A stretch of DNA of 64,000 nucleotides. Origin: Roseateles oligotrophus. GTDB taxonomy: Bacteria > Pseudomonadota > Gammaproteobacteria > Burkholderiales > Burkholderiaceae_C. The stretch covers positions 558,001-622,000 of the forward strand of contig NZ_JAJIRN010000002.1 in the NCBI RefSeq assembly GCF_025717515.1. Direction: 5' to 3'. Position 1 is the stretch's first letter. Every line of letters starts with the position of its first letter. Positions 55,615 to 63,717 of the stretch are shown here, one piece after another. Both the position numbers and the translations under genes were made by a program. The notes under the pieces are model-generated. The model saw only the letters and a list, made by a program, of their open reading frames with translations. It was not told the DNA's origin and made no database searches.

Positions 55615-56001
55615 ATGCTCAAGCCATTCATTCACGCCCTATTCACAAGCCAGCGCGGGCGCAGCTTTTGGCGGGCCACTTTCTTTCTGCTGCTGGTCGT
55701 GATCAGCTATCTGGCATTGGCGCCTACGCCGCCAAAAGGTCTGAGCAGCGGCTGGGACAAGCTCAACCACGCCATGGCCTTCGCCAGCCTGGCCTTTTGC
55801 GGCCACTGGAGTCTGAACCATCGGCGCGCGCGCTGGCTGGCTTTGCCGCTGGCCTTGCTGGCCTATGGCGGCGCGATCGAATTGCTGCAGCTTCAAATAC
55901 CTGGCCGCGACGGTGAATGGCTCGATCTGCTGGCCGACGCTATCGGCATCTCCACCGGCTTGTGCGCAGCAGCGTCTCTGAACGCGATGAACAAGGCATA
56001 G
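55615..56001 (+). CDS. VanZ-like small membrane protein
   Basis: A 128-residue protein starting at ATG 55615. Four hydrophobic segments are seen: FFLLLVVISYLALAPTP, FASLAFCG, WLALPLALLAYGGAIEL and DAIGISTGLCAAAS. KLNHAMAFASLAF and GAIELLQLQIPGRDGEWLDLLADAIG are VanZ-family signatures. VanZ proteins confer low-level teicoplanin resistance in Gram-positives; in Gram-negatives the role is unknown. It lies 23 bases after the ETF-QO gene, probably on the same transcript. Confidence 0.85.
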   Translation: MLKPFIHALFTSQRGRSFWRATFFLLLVVISYLALAPTPPKGLSSGWDKLNHAMAFASLAFCGHWSLNHRRARWLALPLALLAYGGAIELLQLQIPGRDGEWLDLLADAIGISTGLCAAASLNAMNKA

Positions 56002-56043
56002 GGGCCGGAACTTCATGCGGTTTTTTTGAATTTGGGCTACCGT

Positions 56044-56202
56044 ATGCTCGCCCCGCCTCCCGGAGACCGACGCGTGAGACCTGACCCCAACGACCAGATT
56101 GACTACAACAGCCGCAGCAAGAAAGCCCGATTTCTGCAAGGGCCGCTGCGCAGCGGCCTGCGCTTGGCTAGTGATCTCCTCGTCAGCAAAGGCAAGGCAT
56201 GA
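56044..56202 (+). CDS. Short ORF coupled to egtD, possible egtB remnant
   Basis: A 52-codon frame (start MLAPPPGDRRV, end LLVSKGKA) whose TGA overlaps the egtD ATG as ATGA. An internal GTG at 56074 is an alternative start. The coupling suggests that it is translated. The piece LRSGLRLASD faintly resembles the FSGLRLARD ending of EgtB, the sulfoxide synthase that usually precedes egtD, so it may be the rest of a deleted egtB that now serves only as a leader. Below usual gene-finder length; no domain is visible. Confidence 0.4.
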   Translation: MLAPPPGDRRVRPDPNDQIDYNSRSKKARFLQGPLRSGLRLASDLLVSKGKA

Positions 56203-57161
56203 CCCCGCCCACGCTGATGAAACCCCTTACCGAGCAAGGCTTTGCGGCCGACTTGCATCGCGCCTTGGCCCAGCCAACACGCAGCATCTCGCCCAAGTAC
56301 TTCTATGACGAACTGGGTTCGGCTCTGTTTGAGCAAATCTGCGAGCTGCCAGAGTATTACCCGACCCGCACCGAGTTCGCCTTGCTGCGCCAGCATGGCG
56401 CCGAGATGGCCGAGCTGATCGGTGCCGACGCGCAGCTGATCGAATATGGCGCCGGCGCCCTCGGCAAGGTCCGCCTGCTGCTGGCGCATGTGGAGCGACC
56501 ACAAAGCTTTGTGCCCATCGACATCTCGGGCCCGCATCTCTTGCAGGCCTGCGCCGCGCTGCAAGCCGAACACCCAGCCTTGAAGATACTGCCGGTGGTG
56601 GGAGACTTCACTCACGCTGTCGCTCTGCCCGCCGCTCCCGAGCCCGGAGCGGGCCAGCGCGTCGGCTTTTTCCCAGGCTCCAGCGTAGGTAACTTCACGC
56701 CGCCACAAGCCCTCAAGTTTCTCGCCATGACGGCCGAGCAATTGCGCGGTGGCGGCTTGCTGATCGGGGTCGATCTGATCAAGGATCCGGCGCTGCTGCA
56801 CGCCGCCTACAACGACAGCCAAGGCGTGACGGCGCGCTTCAATCTCAACCTGCTGGAACGCGCCCGGCGCGAATTCGGCGCGCAATTTGCGGCCGATGGC
56901 TTTAGCCACAGCGCCTTCTATAACGCGCCATTGCGACGCATAGAAATGCACTTGCTGAGCATGCGCCGGCAGATCTTCAGTCTACAGGGCATCGATTATG
57001 AATTTGATGCCGGCGAAACCCTGCACACCGAGAACTCTTACAAATACAGCGTCGCCGGCTTTCAGGCGCTGGCCGAGCGGGCCGGCTATCGGCCCGGCCC
57101 GGTCTGGACCGACGCACAAAACTGGTTCAGCCTGCATTGGCTGCAGGCGCCGCCTCGCTGA
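56199..57161 (+). CDS. egtD: L-histidine N(alpha)-methyltransferase EgtD
   Basis: A 320-residue SAM-dependent enzyme making hercynine (trimethyl-histidine), the first step of ergothioneine synthesis. The start SPKYFYDELGSALFEQICELPEYYPTRTE (split here in two blocks of the family head), SAM loop IEYGAGALGKVRLLL, FFPGSSVGNFTP and GVDLIKDPALLHAAY are characteristic. The substrate-binding segment HTENSYKYSV is near the end. Complete length. The usual partner egtB (sulfoxide synthase) is not adjacent, so ergothioneine synthesis would need an unlinked gene, or only hercynine is made. Confidence 0.94.
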   Translation: MTPPTLMKPLTEQGFAADLHRALAQPTRSISPKYFYDELGSALFEQICELPEYYPTRTEFALLRQHGAEMAELIGADAQLIEYGAGALGKVRLLLAHVERPQSFVPIDISGPHLLQACAALQAEHPALKILPVVGDFTHAVALPAAPEPGAGQRVGFFPGSSVGNFTPPQALKFLAMTAEQLRGGGLLIGVDLIKDPALLHAAYNDSQGVTARFNLNLLERARREFGAQFAADGFSHSAFYNAPLRRIEMHLLSMRRQIFSLQGIDYEFDAGETLHTENSYKYSVAGFQALAERAGYRPGPVWTDAQNWFSLHWLQAPPR

Positions 57162-57250
57162 AGGCGCTGCATTTGGAGGGCTTGGGTCCATCGGCAGGCC
57201 CCGAAACGACCGCTCGGATTAAGCTACAGCCAATCGGCCAGTCGGCCAGA

Positions 57251-57667
57251 TCAAGCCGCAGGACGAGATCTGCTGACCCATTTGCTGCTGCCTTCCTCAA
57301 AGCGATGGGTCAACATAAAGCGGTCGGTTTCCATTTGCATTTGAGCGCTGATGATTTGGTTGACAAGCCGGGGCGCGCCCTGAACAGGGGCCCAAGTCCC
57401 GAGACTGTCATTCCATGTATTCAAGGCCAAGAACTGCTCGCGCAATGCGCTCGCCGCCTCGCGGAGAGCAAGCACTTTGGGCAAGTCGAAGCCAGGCTTT
57501 TCGGTCCAGACGCTGTTCAACGGATCCCAGTCGTGAACTGCCAGAAACAACTCGGTCTCGGTAATCACCTGTTGGCGGGTCAAGCCGGGGCCTTGCGCCT
57601 GTGCCGGCCCGGTCAAGGAGATGAGCAAGCTGCTCAAGGCTAGACAGGCGATGCTAATTTTTTTCAT
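57251..57667 (-). CDS. Small exported protein of unknown function
   Basis: A 138-residue protein starting at ATG 57667. A signal peptide is evident (MKKISIACLALSSLLISLTGPAQAQ). The mature part is about 113 residues, helical, with two related tryptophan motifs: HDWDPLNSVWTEKPG and NTWNDSLGTWAPVQG. These could be two copies of one small motif. I recognise no family. It is convergent with egtD and divergent from the histidine-rich small protein. Confidence 0.65.
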   Translation of the reverse strand: MKKISIACLALSSLLISLTGPAQAQGPGLTRQQVITETELFLAVHDWDPLNSVWTEKPGFDLPKVLALREAASALREQFLALNTWNDSLGTWAPVQGAPRLVNQIISAQMQMETDRFMLTHRFEEGSSKWVSRSRPAA

Positions 57668-57969
57668 AAGGTAATGCTTCAGAGATCGGCTTGGATCTAT
57701 CGGTTTTCGGGAAAGTTCAAAGGGCCGCGCAGCCACACATGCAAAGACTGTGCGCCGCCCTCAATGCGCAGAACTCTACGGTTAGCTGATTGCCGGGGCC
57801 GAAGCTTAGGTCAAGCCAACTTCGGCCACAACCCCTCTTTCGGGGGTAAACCCGCACACACGGAATACCGCTGTTTTGGCGGCTTAGTCACCAAGCCTTC
57901 ACATATGTCGGCCATGCTTGGTTTTGCGGCATGTCGCCGTAACACCTTATCTGAACGGAATATCAAGCC
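57668..57969. other. Divergent spacer of 302 bases between two small-protein genes
   Basis: No credible gene. Contains small hairpins: CCCC-TCTTTC-GGGG near 57833-57846 and CCAAGC/GCTTGG arms (about 57891 and 57915) followed by TTTT. Either could end an outgoing transcript, but both are weak. Promoters for both flanking genes must lie here; no strong -35/-10 pair stood out. Confidence 0.3.
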
Positions 57970-58260
57970 ATGAGCCAAGAGCAAACGCTGGACAGGTCGG
58001 TAAACAACGCCGCCGAGCTGCAGGATGAATTCCATGACGACGAGCTGGACTCGATCGGCGACCACCACCGGATGGCGGCCCACCACTTTTCGCTCGCGGC
58101 CGAACACCATATTGCCGCCGCAGCGGCCGATGACGACGGTGACGACGAAGCCAATGCACGCCACGCCTACCTGGCTTATCGCCATCAACTCAATGCGGTG
58201 CAGTACGCCGAAATCGCCGCGCTCGACAATGATTGCCTGGATGACACGCTGATCGGCTAA
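57970..58260 (+). CDS. Small acidic, histidine-rich helical protein
   Basis: A 96-residue protein with no signal or membrane segment. The middle is a periodic helix, MAAHHFSLAAEHHIAAAAA, then DDDGDDEANARHAYLAYRHQLNAVQYAEIA, in which paired histidines and alanines recur every seven or so residues. The pattern resembles a known but unnamed family of short proteobacterial AAxHH-repeat proteins, here with an acidic insert (DDDGDDE). Metal binding is possible from the histidine/aspartate content, but not shown. It stands alone. Confidence 0.72.
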   Translation: MSQEQTLDRSVNNAAELQDEFHDDELDSIGDHHRMAAHHFSLAAEHHIAAAAADDDGDDEANARHAYLAYRHQLNAVQYAEIAALDNDCLDDTLIG

Positions 58261-58272
58261 GCCCAATAAAGG

Positions 58273-58323
58273 CAAAAAAAACCTGTGAACCGGCCCGCAT
58301 TGGTGTTTGAGCCGTTTCACAGG
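58273..58323 (-). terminator. Intrinsic terminator for the leftward solute-binding protein gene
   Basis: Arms CCTGTGAACCGGC (58282-58294) and GCCGTTTCACAGG (58311-58323) pair at 12 of 13 positions. On the minus strand the hairpin is followed by nine T residues (58281-58273). It lies about 100 bases beyond the stop of the minus-strand gene ending at 58421. Confidence 0.75.
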
Positions 58324-58420
58324 CACCTTGTGAAGGTCGAAGTTGATGCGGTCAACTGAGCAGTAAGGTCCGCATCGGCCGGGCCCTTGAGGCGCCCTAT
58401 TTTTAAAAAGTCTAACCCTC

Positions 58421-59671
58421 CTATTTAGCTGAATGATTGAGGCTGGCCTGCATCTTGGCCGCAGCCTCCGCCGGGCTCAGCTTGCCGGCCAGCACCTGGC
58501 TGTGCACGGCCCAAAAATCGGCCTCCAATGTCGGCCGGCCACGGTTAAGAATCTGGGCATTTAGGCGAATCGTCGATGCACAGGACTTGCGCCAATCCAT
58601 CATCTGTTTGGCGACCGGGTCGAGCACCGGCACCAGGTGATTGGACAAACTGAAAAAGCCCGTCACCTTGTTGGTGTACAGATCGGCGAACTCCTGCGAC
58701 GCCATCCAAGTCAACAGTTTGTAGGCATCCTCCTTGTTTTTGGACCTCGGATTGATGCCGATACCGATGTCCGAGTGATCGGAGATGTGGCAGACACCCC
58801 CCGCCTTGGGCACCGGCGGTGGGAAGGCGCCAAAGTCCAGGCTCTGCGCACGGATCGGGCCAATGTCCCAAGAGCCGGCCGGGTACACCGCTGCACGACC
58901 GAGGCCGAACAGACTTTGAGAGTCGGCATTGGTCTGCGTCGACGCGCTCTTGCTCAGATAGGTTCGCAACCTGGCCATCAATGTCCAGACGGTCTCGAAT
59001 TCGGCGTCGGTCAGTTTCTTTTTTCCAGAGATCAAGGCCTTGCGACCGGCCTCGCCCTGCCAATAGGCGGGGCCCATGCCATTGAAGATCACCTGGTGGG
59101 TCTCCCATTGATCGGCCAAACCCAGGGCCAGGGGCGTGTACTTGCCTTGACTTTTGACGACCTCCAGCAGCCTGAAGAATTCAGCCTCGGTGCTGGGCGG
59201 TTGCAGGTTGAGCTCGGCAAATATCTTCTTGCTGTAGAAGAAGCCATGGATCACCGAGGCGATCGGCATGCAATAGGTTTCGCGGCCATCATCGGTCTGC
59301 CAGGCCAGCTTGGCCGAGGCCGGAAAGTCATCGAGTTGGGCGCGGCCTTGTCCATCCAAACGCTCCAGCAAACCTTTTTTGTACAGATTCAAGGAGGCAT
59401 CAAAAGGGCGGCAAGTGATCAGGTCACCGGCCGTGCCCGCGCTCAGACGTTGCTGCAGACCGGCGTCGTATTCGGTCGGGGCCGTCGGCGCGAACTTGAC
59501 CGCCAGGCCAGGATGCTTGCGCTGAAAGGCCGGAATCAGCACCTCCTCCCACAGCACCTTGTCGTCAACCCGCCAGCTCTCGATCGTCAGGCCTGCGGCC
59601 AGCGAGCTCGCCGGAGAAACCAGCGCGCCCACATAAAGCAGACCAGCGAGCAATCGATGTTGGATGAGCAT
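58421..59671 (-). CDS. Extracellular solute-binding protein, family 1 (carbohydrate type), orphan
   Basis: A 416-residue protein starting at ATG 59671. The signal peptide is LLAGLLYVGALVSPASSLAA. The mature part starts LTIESWRVDDKVLWEE and continues with KHPGLAVKFAPTAPTEYDAGLQQRL and GLGRAAVYPAGSWDIGPIR, the standard order of sugar-binding ABC components. CHISDHSDIGIGINPRSKNKEDAYKLLTW is the late hinge region. No permease or ATPase gene is adjacent. A perfect palindrome is 46 bases upstream. The ligand is unknown; sugar or oligosaccharide is likely from the family. Confidence 0.88.
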   Translation of the reverse strand: MLIQHRLLAGLLYVGALVSPASSLAAGLTIESWRVDDKVLWEEVLIPAFQRKHPGLAVKFAPTAPTEYDAGLQQRLSAGTAGDLITCRPFDASLNLYKKGLLERLDGQGRAQLDDFPASAKLAWQTDDGRETYCMPIASVIHGFFYSKKIFAELNLQPPSTEAEFFRLLEVVKSQGKYTPLALGLADQWETHQVIFNGMGPAYWQGEAGRKALISGKKKLTDAEFETVWTLMARLRTYLSKSASTQTNADSQSLFGLGRAAVYPAGSWDIGPIRAQSLDFGAFPPPVPKAGGVCHISDHSDIGIGINPRSKNKEDAYKLLTWMASQEFADLYTNKVTGFFSLSNHLVPVLDPVAKQMMDWRKSCASTIRLNAQILNRGRPTLEADFWAVHSQVLAGKLSPAEAAAKMQASLNHSAK

Positions 59672-60131
59672 GAGTAGCCTGGCGACGCGCGCTGCGCGGC
59701 AGTTGAATTGCCTGCACGATAAATTTATCGGCCCTGTAACGCAATCTGCGCCAGCGCTGCATGTCAAAAACGAAGAAAACACGGTCGTTGTCAGCCTCCC
59801 ACTAACACCTCATTCAGTCAGATACCACGAGATACCTTGCGAGCCGGGCTGGCCGCGCATTGCTGCATCGGCGCCAGCTCATGGCCAACCGCGAGCGTGG
59901 AACTGTGGCGCGCAGGCGTCGTGTTACGTTATTTAACATCGCGCGCTAAGGCCGCCCTCATGGGGGAGGCCCGCCAAACAAGCCTCCGTCCCAGCAAAAC
60001 CCCCAATCGCCAAGTCTCACGGCCGCCCCCGACAATTGTCACAACAGCGCATCAGCCCTCCTCCCTTGACTTACACAACATCACCGAAGTCCAACGTTTC
60101 TTTGGCCAAGCCCTCACGGTCGCAGGGCAAG
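59672..60131. promoter_or_regulatory. Divergent 460-base regulatory region between two solute-binding protein genes
   Basis: No credible gene. It holds three clean dyads: CGATAAA-TTTATCG (59717-59730, perfect 14-base palindrome), TGTTA-N7-TAACA (59922-59938) and GACAATTGTC (60031-60040, perfect). The first is near the left gene, the third about 90 bases before the right gene. This is more symmetry than seen in other gaps of the window and suggests control by one or more dimeric regulators, possibly the OmpR-type regulator downstream plus a repressor. Confidence 0.55.
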
Positions 60132-61445
60132 ATGGCTCGCATGTTCAATTTCCTCGCCTTGGCTCCGATTGGCCTGATGGCCGCGGCACCTGGAGGCGCG
60201 GCGCCGCAGCCCTCTGCGCCCATGCCCACCGCCATCTCCGACAGTGCTACCGAGCTCAACGTCTTGCACTGGTGGACCTCCACCAGCGAACGAGCAGCGG
60301 CCGACCATGTGGCGGCCCGCATGGCCGAGCTAGGGCTGCGCTGGGTGGATGGCGCGGTGGCGGGCGGTGGCGGCGGGCCGGCGATCAAGGTGCTGAACGA
60401 GCGCACGCTGCGAGGCATGGCGCCCAAGGTCGCGCAACTGAACGGTCAAGCCACCATCGAATGGGCCGAGATGGGCCTGCTGCTGGAGCTGGACGGCGTC
60501 GCCAAGCGTCGGCAATGGGCGCGCACCATGTTCCCGCAGGTGATCGCGCAATTGAATGTGCGCGAGCATGTGGTGGCCGCCCCGCTGGGCATCCACCGCA
60601 TCAACAATCTGTATCTGAACAAGGCCGTGTTTCGCCGCCTCAAGATCGAACTGCCGACGACTTGGGCGGGCTTGCAAAGCGCTGCGCTGGTGCTGCGGGC
60701 CGCTGGCGTTACGCCGGTCGCCTTCAGCGATGAGCCCTGGCAGGTGGCGACCGTGTTCGAGACCCTGTTGCTCGCTGAGGCCGGGCCGGCGCTGTACCGC
60801 AGGATGGTCGAGCAACGCGACCCGCAAGCCTTCAATGACGCCTCGGTGGAGCGTGCTTTTCAGCGCCTGCGGGATTGGCGCAATCTGGCGGCAGGCCCCG
60901 TCGAGCGGCCCTGGACGGCGCTGGTGGCCGACTTTGCCGCCGGCCGCTCCGCCATGCTGATCATGGGCGACTGGGCGCGCGGCGAGCTGGGCACGCTGGG
61001 GCTGGAGGGCGGGCGCGACTTTGCCTGCCAGGCGGTACCCGGCACCACCGGCGTGCATCAGTTCAGTATCGACACCCTGGCCATGCTGGCCGGCAATTAC
61101 GCCGCCCAGGCCGAACAGGAAAAAATGGCCGAGCTGCTGGGCAGCGCGACCTTGCAGCTCGGCTACAACCGCATCAAGGGCTCGGTGCCGGTGCGTCGCG
61201 ACGTACCGGTGGACGAGCTGGATTTATGCGCCCAACAGTCCTATCAACTATTCGCCAACCCGGCAACGGCGCGCGTGCCCAGCCTGGTGCACCGCATGGC
61301 CTTTGATGAGGTCGGCAAAAACGCTTTCATCGAAACCGTTCACCGCTTTGCGCTGGACCCCAAACAAACTCCCGCCGCTGCGCAGCGCAAATTGCAGGGT
61401 CTGCTGCGCGCGCTTGGCCCTAAATCCTTGAAGCCGACACCATGA
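60132..61445 (+). CDS. Extracellular solute-binding protein, family 1, coupled to a two-component system
   Basis: A 437-residue protein from ATG 60132 with AGGG upstream. A signal region (FNFLALAPIGLMAAAPGGAA) is followed by LNVLHWWTSTSERAAADHVA, the usual start of sugar-binding components, then APLGIHRINNLYLNKAVF, FAAGRSAMLIMGDWARGEL and GVHQFSIDTLAMLAG. It is clearly related to, but distinct from, the divergent binding protein. Its stop overlaps the response regulator start (ATGA at 61442). No transporter genes are in the window, so a role as ligand receptor for the kinase is plausible. Confidence 0.88.
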   Translation: MARMFNFLALAPIGLMAAAPGGAAPQPSAPMPTAISDSATELNVLHWWTSTSERAAADHVAARMAELGLRWVDGAVAGGGGGPAIKVLNERTLRGMAPKVAQLNGQATIEWAEMGLLLELDGVAKRRQWARTMFPQVIAQLNVREHVVAAPLGIHRINNLYLNKAVFRRLKIELPTTWAGLQSAALVLRAAGVTPVAFSDEPWQVATVFETLLLAEAGPALYRRMVEQRDPQAFNDASVERAFQRLRDWRNLAAGPVERPWTALVADFAAGRSAMLIMGDWARGELGTLGLEGGRDFACQAVPGTTGVHQFSIDTLAMLAGNYAAQAEQEKMAELLGSATLQLGYNRIKGSVPVRRDVPVDELDLCAQQSYQLFANPATARVPSLVHRMAFDEVGKNAFIETVHRFALDPKQTPAAAQRKLQGLLRALGPKSLKPTP

Positions 61446-62158
61446 CCCGAACCATCTTGATCGTCGATGATGACCAGAAAATCCGCACCCTGCTGAAGAC
61501 CTATCTGGAGAAGAACCAATACGAAGTCCGCCTGGCCCATGACGGCGCCAGCTTCCTGGCCGAGTTCGAGCGCTTCAAGGACGAGATCAGTCTGTGTATT
61601 CTGGACGTCATGCTGCCCGACACCGAGGGCTTCGCGCTGTGCCAGGCGGTGCGCAAGAGATCCGATGTGCCGGTCATCATGCTGACCGCCAGCGCGGACG
61701 AAACCGACCGCATCGTAGGTCTTGAGTTGGGCGCCGATGACTATATCGGCAAGCCCTTCAACCCGCGCGAGTTGCTGGCCCGCATCAAGGCCATCCACCG
61801 CCGCTCCGGCCAGGACCGGGGCCAGACCGCGCGCTACTTCCGCTTCAACGGTTTTTGTCTGGATATTCTCGAGCGCAGCCTGATCGACCCGACCGGGGAG
61901 ACCTCGGCCTTGTCGGGCATGGACTTCCAACTGCTCAAACTTCTTGTCGAGCACCCCGGCGAGGTGCTGGACCGCAGCCGCCTGGCCGAAGTCACGCGCG
62001 GGCGCGACCTCGGCCCGCTCGACCGTTCGCTCGATGTGCAGGTCAGCCGCCTGCGCCAGCGCCTGCATGATGACGGCAAACAGCCGGCGCTGATCAAGAC
62101 CGTGCGCGGCTCGGGTTATGTTTTTTCCACCACGGTCACGGCGGGCAATGCGCCGTGA
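61442..62158 (+). CDS. OmpR-family response regulator
   Basis: A 238-residue regulator. The receiver has the acidic pocket D9-D11 in ILIVDDDQKIR, phospho-acceptor D55 in CILDVMLPD, MLTAS and GADDYIGKPFNPREL with the conserved lysine. The winged helix has SALSGMDFQLLKLLVEHPGEVLDRSRL and DVQVSRLRQRL, ending in KTVRGSGYVF. Start and stop overlap both neighbours (ATGA, GTGA), so binding protein, regulator and kinase are made together. Likely targets are the palindromes of the divergent region upstream. Confidence 0.95.
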   Translation: MTRTILIVDDDQKIRTLLKTYLEKNQYEVRLAHDGASFLAEFERFKDEISLCILDVMLPDTEGFALCQAVRKRSDVPVIMLTASADETDRIVGLELGADDYIGKPFNPRELLARIKAIHRRSGQDRGQTARYFRFNGFCLDILERSLIDPTGETSALSGMDFQLLKLLVEHPGEVLDRSRLAEVTRGRDLGPLDRSLDVQVSRLRQRLHDDGKQPALIKTVRGSGYVFSTTVTAGNAP

Positions 62159-63717
62159 GTTTGGGCCGTGGCATGACTTCGGGCACGATAGGCGGGCGCG
62201 GCTGGGCACAGCGCTTTATCGCCTTCTTGTTCGACAGCCTGCAGGGCCGCTTCGTGTTGGCCATGCTGGGCGGCTTGGTGCTGGTGCAGTTGCTGATCAA
62301 TCTGCTCTGGTACAAGCAACTGGAGCAACGCACCACCCGTCAGACCGAACTGGCCGCACATTTTGTGGCCAGCGGCGCGCTCGGTGCGCTGCGGGCGCTG
62401 CGCGAGTTACCCGCGACCTACCGGCCGCTGCTGATCGAGCAACTGCGCACCATGGGCGGCACGCGGTTTCTGGTTTTCTTCAACAACGCCGAAGTGGCGG
62501 TGCAGCCCTTGCCCGATCAGGCGCTGGCTCGTTTGCTGGAGAGCCGGGTGCGGCAGGAGTTGCTCGGCCAGCTGCCGCCGGGCGCAAAACTGCGCGTCAC
62601 CCTGGCCTCGCCGGTCGGGCTCAAGGTGGCGCCAAGCGGAGCCTTGCTGGCCGATCTGCCAGACAGCTGGGTCGACCCCTCGCTGCTGGACCTTGACCGC
62701 CCCGCCCCTTTCCTGGTGATTCAGGCGGAGACCGAGCCCGGCCAGTGGATGTACCTGAGCAGCGCCATGCCCGACCCCTACTTCTTGGAGCAGTTGGAGT
62801 TCTTCACCTGGCAGCGCATGGCGCCGCAGTTGCTGACCCTGGGGCTGGCCTTGCTGATGACCTTGATCACGGCGCGTGCCTTGACCAGCCCATTGCGAGG
62901 CCTCAGCCGGGCCGCAGCCAAGGTCGGTCGGCGCGCCAACCCCAAGCCCTTGACGGTGACCGGCACGGCCGAGGTCCGGCGGGCCATCGAAGCCTTCAAC
63001 GAGATGCAAGAGCGCATCCGCCGCTATTTGAGTGACCGCGAGCGCCTGTTTGCCTCGATCTCACACGATCTGCGCACTCCCATCACCAGGCTGCGCTTGC
63101 GTAGCGAGTTACTTGACGACCTCGCCGTGCAGGATGAATTCCACGAAGACCTGGACGAGCTTGACATGATGGTCAAGACCGCGCTGCAGATCGTCAAGGA
63201 CACCGATATCCACGAAAACCGGGTGCCGGTACGGATCGACCTGGTCTTGCAGAAAATGGTCCGCGACGCTCGCATGGCGGGTCAGCAGATCGACCTGGTC
63301 GAACAGCCCCTGACCGTCTTCGGCAAGCCCTTGGCGCTCAAACGCGCGCTCGGCAATCTGATCGATAACGCGATGTTCTATGGCGCCAATGCCGATCAAC
63401 ACAGGGCAGAACTGCTGATGAGCGAGGGCAAGATCGGCAGCCCCGAGGAAGGGCTGGTTTTGCTGACCGTGCGCGACTTTGGGCCCGGCGTGCCGGACAG
63501 CGCTTTGGCCAAGCTCGGCCAACCCTATACCCGCCTTGCCCATGGCGCCAAGATGCGCGAGGAAGGCTTGGGCCTCGGTCTGTCCATCGTGCGCGACATC
63601 GTCGCCGACCATGGCGGCGCGCTGCGCTTCAGCAATCATCCACAAGGCGGCTTCGAGGTGCGGGTAGCGCTGCCTCGCTATCCAAGTCAAGCCGCCAGCC
63701 CATTGACGACTCAGTAA
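62155..63717 (+). CDS. EnvZ-type sensor histidine kinase
   Basis: A 520-residue kinase; GTG 62155 overlaps the regulator stop, and an ATG at 62173 is an alternative. Membrane helices are at about 33-53 (FVLAMLGGLVLVQLLINLLWY) and about 222-243. The loop between them, about 170 residues, is periplasmic. HAMP follows, then the dimer helix with the phospho-acceptor histidine in FASISHDLRTPITRLRLRSELL. ATPase boxes are NLIDNAMFYG, DFGPGVPD and EGLGLGLSIVRDIVADHGG. A large periplasmic loop suits docking of a binding protein. Confidence 0.95.
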   Translation: MSLGRGMTSGTIGGRGWAQRFIAFLFDSLQGRFVLAMLGGLVLVQLLINLLWYKQLEQRTTRQTELAAHFVASGALGALRALRELPATYRPLLIEQLRTMGGTRFLVFFNNAEVAVQPLPDQALARLLESRVRQELLGQLPPGAKLRVTLASPVGLKVAPSGALLADLPDSWVDPSLLDLDRPAPFLVIQAETEPGQWMYLSSAMPDPYFLEQLEFFTWQRMAPQLLTLGLALLMTLITARALTSPLRGLSRAAAKVGRRANPKPLTVTGTAEVRRAIEAFNEMQERIRRYLSDRERLFASISHDLRTPITRLRLRSELLDDLAVQDEFHEDLDELDMMVKTALQIVKDTDIHENRVPVRIDLVLQKMVRDARMAGQQIDLVEQPLTVFGKPLALKRALGNLIDNAMFYGANADQHRAELLMSEGKIGSPEEGLVLLTVRDFGPGVPDSALAKLGQPYTRLAHGAKMREEGLGLGLSIVRDIVADHGGALRFSNHPQGGFEVRVALPRYPSQAASPLTTQ

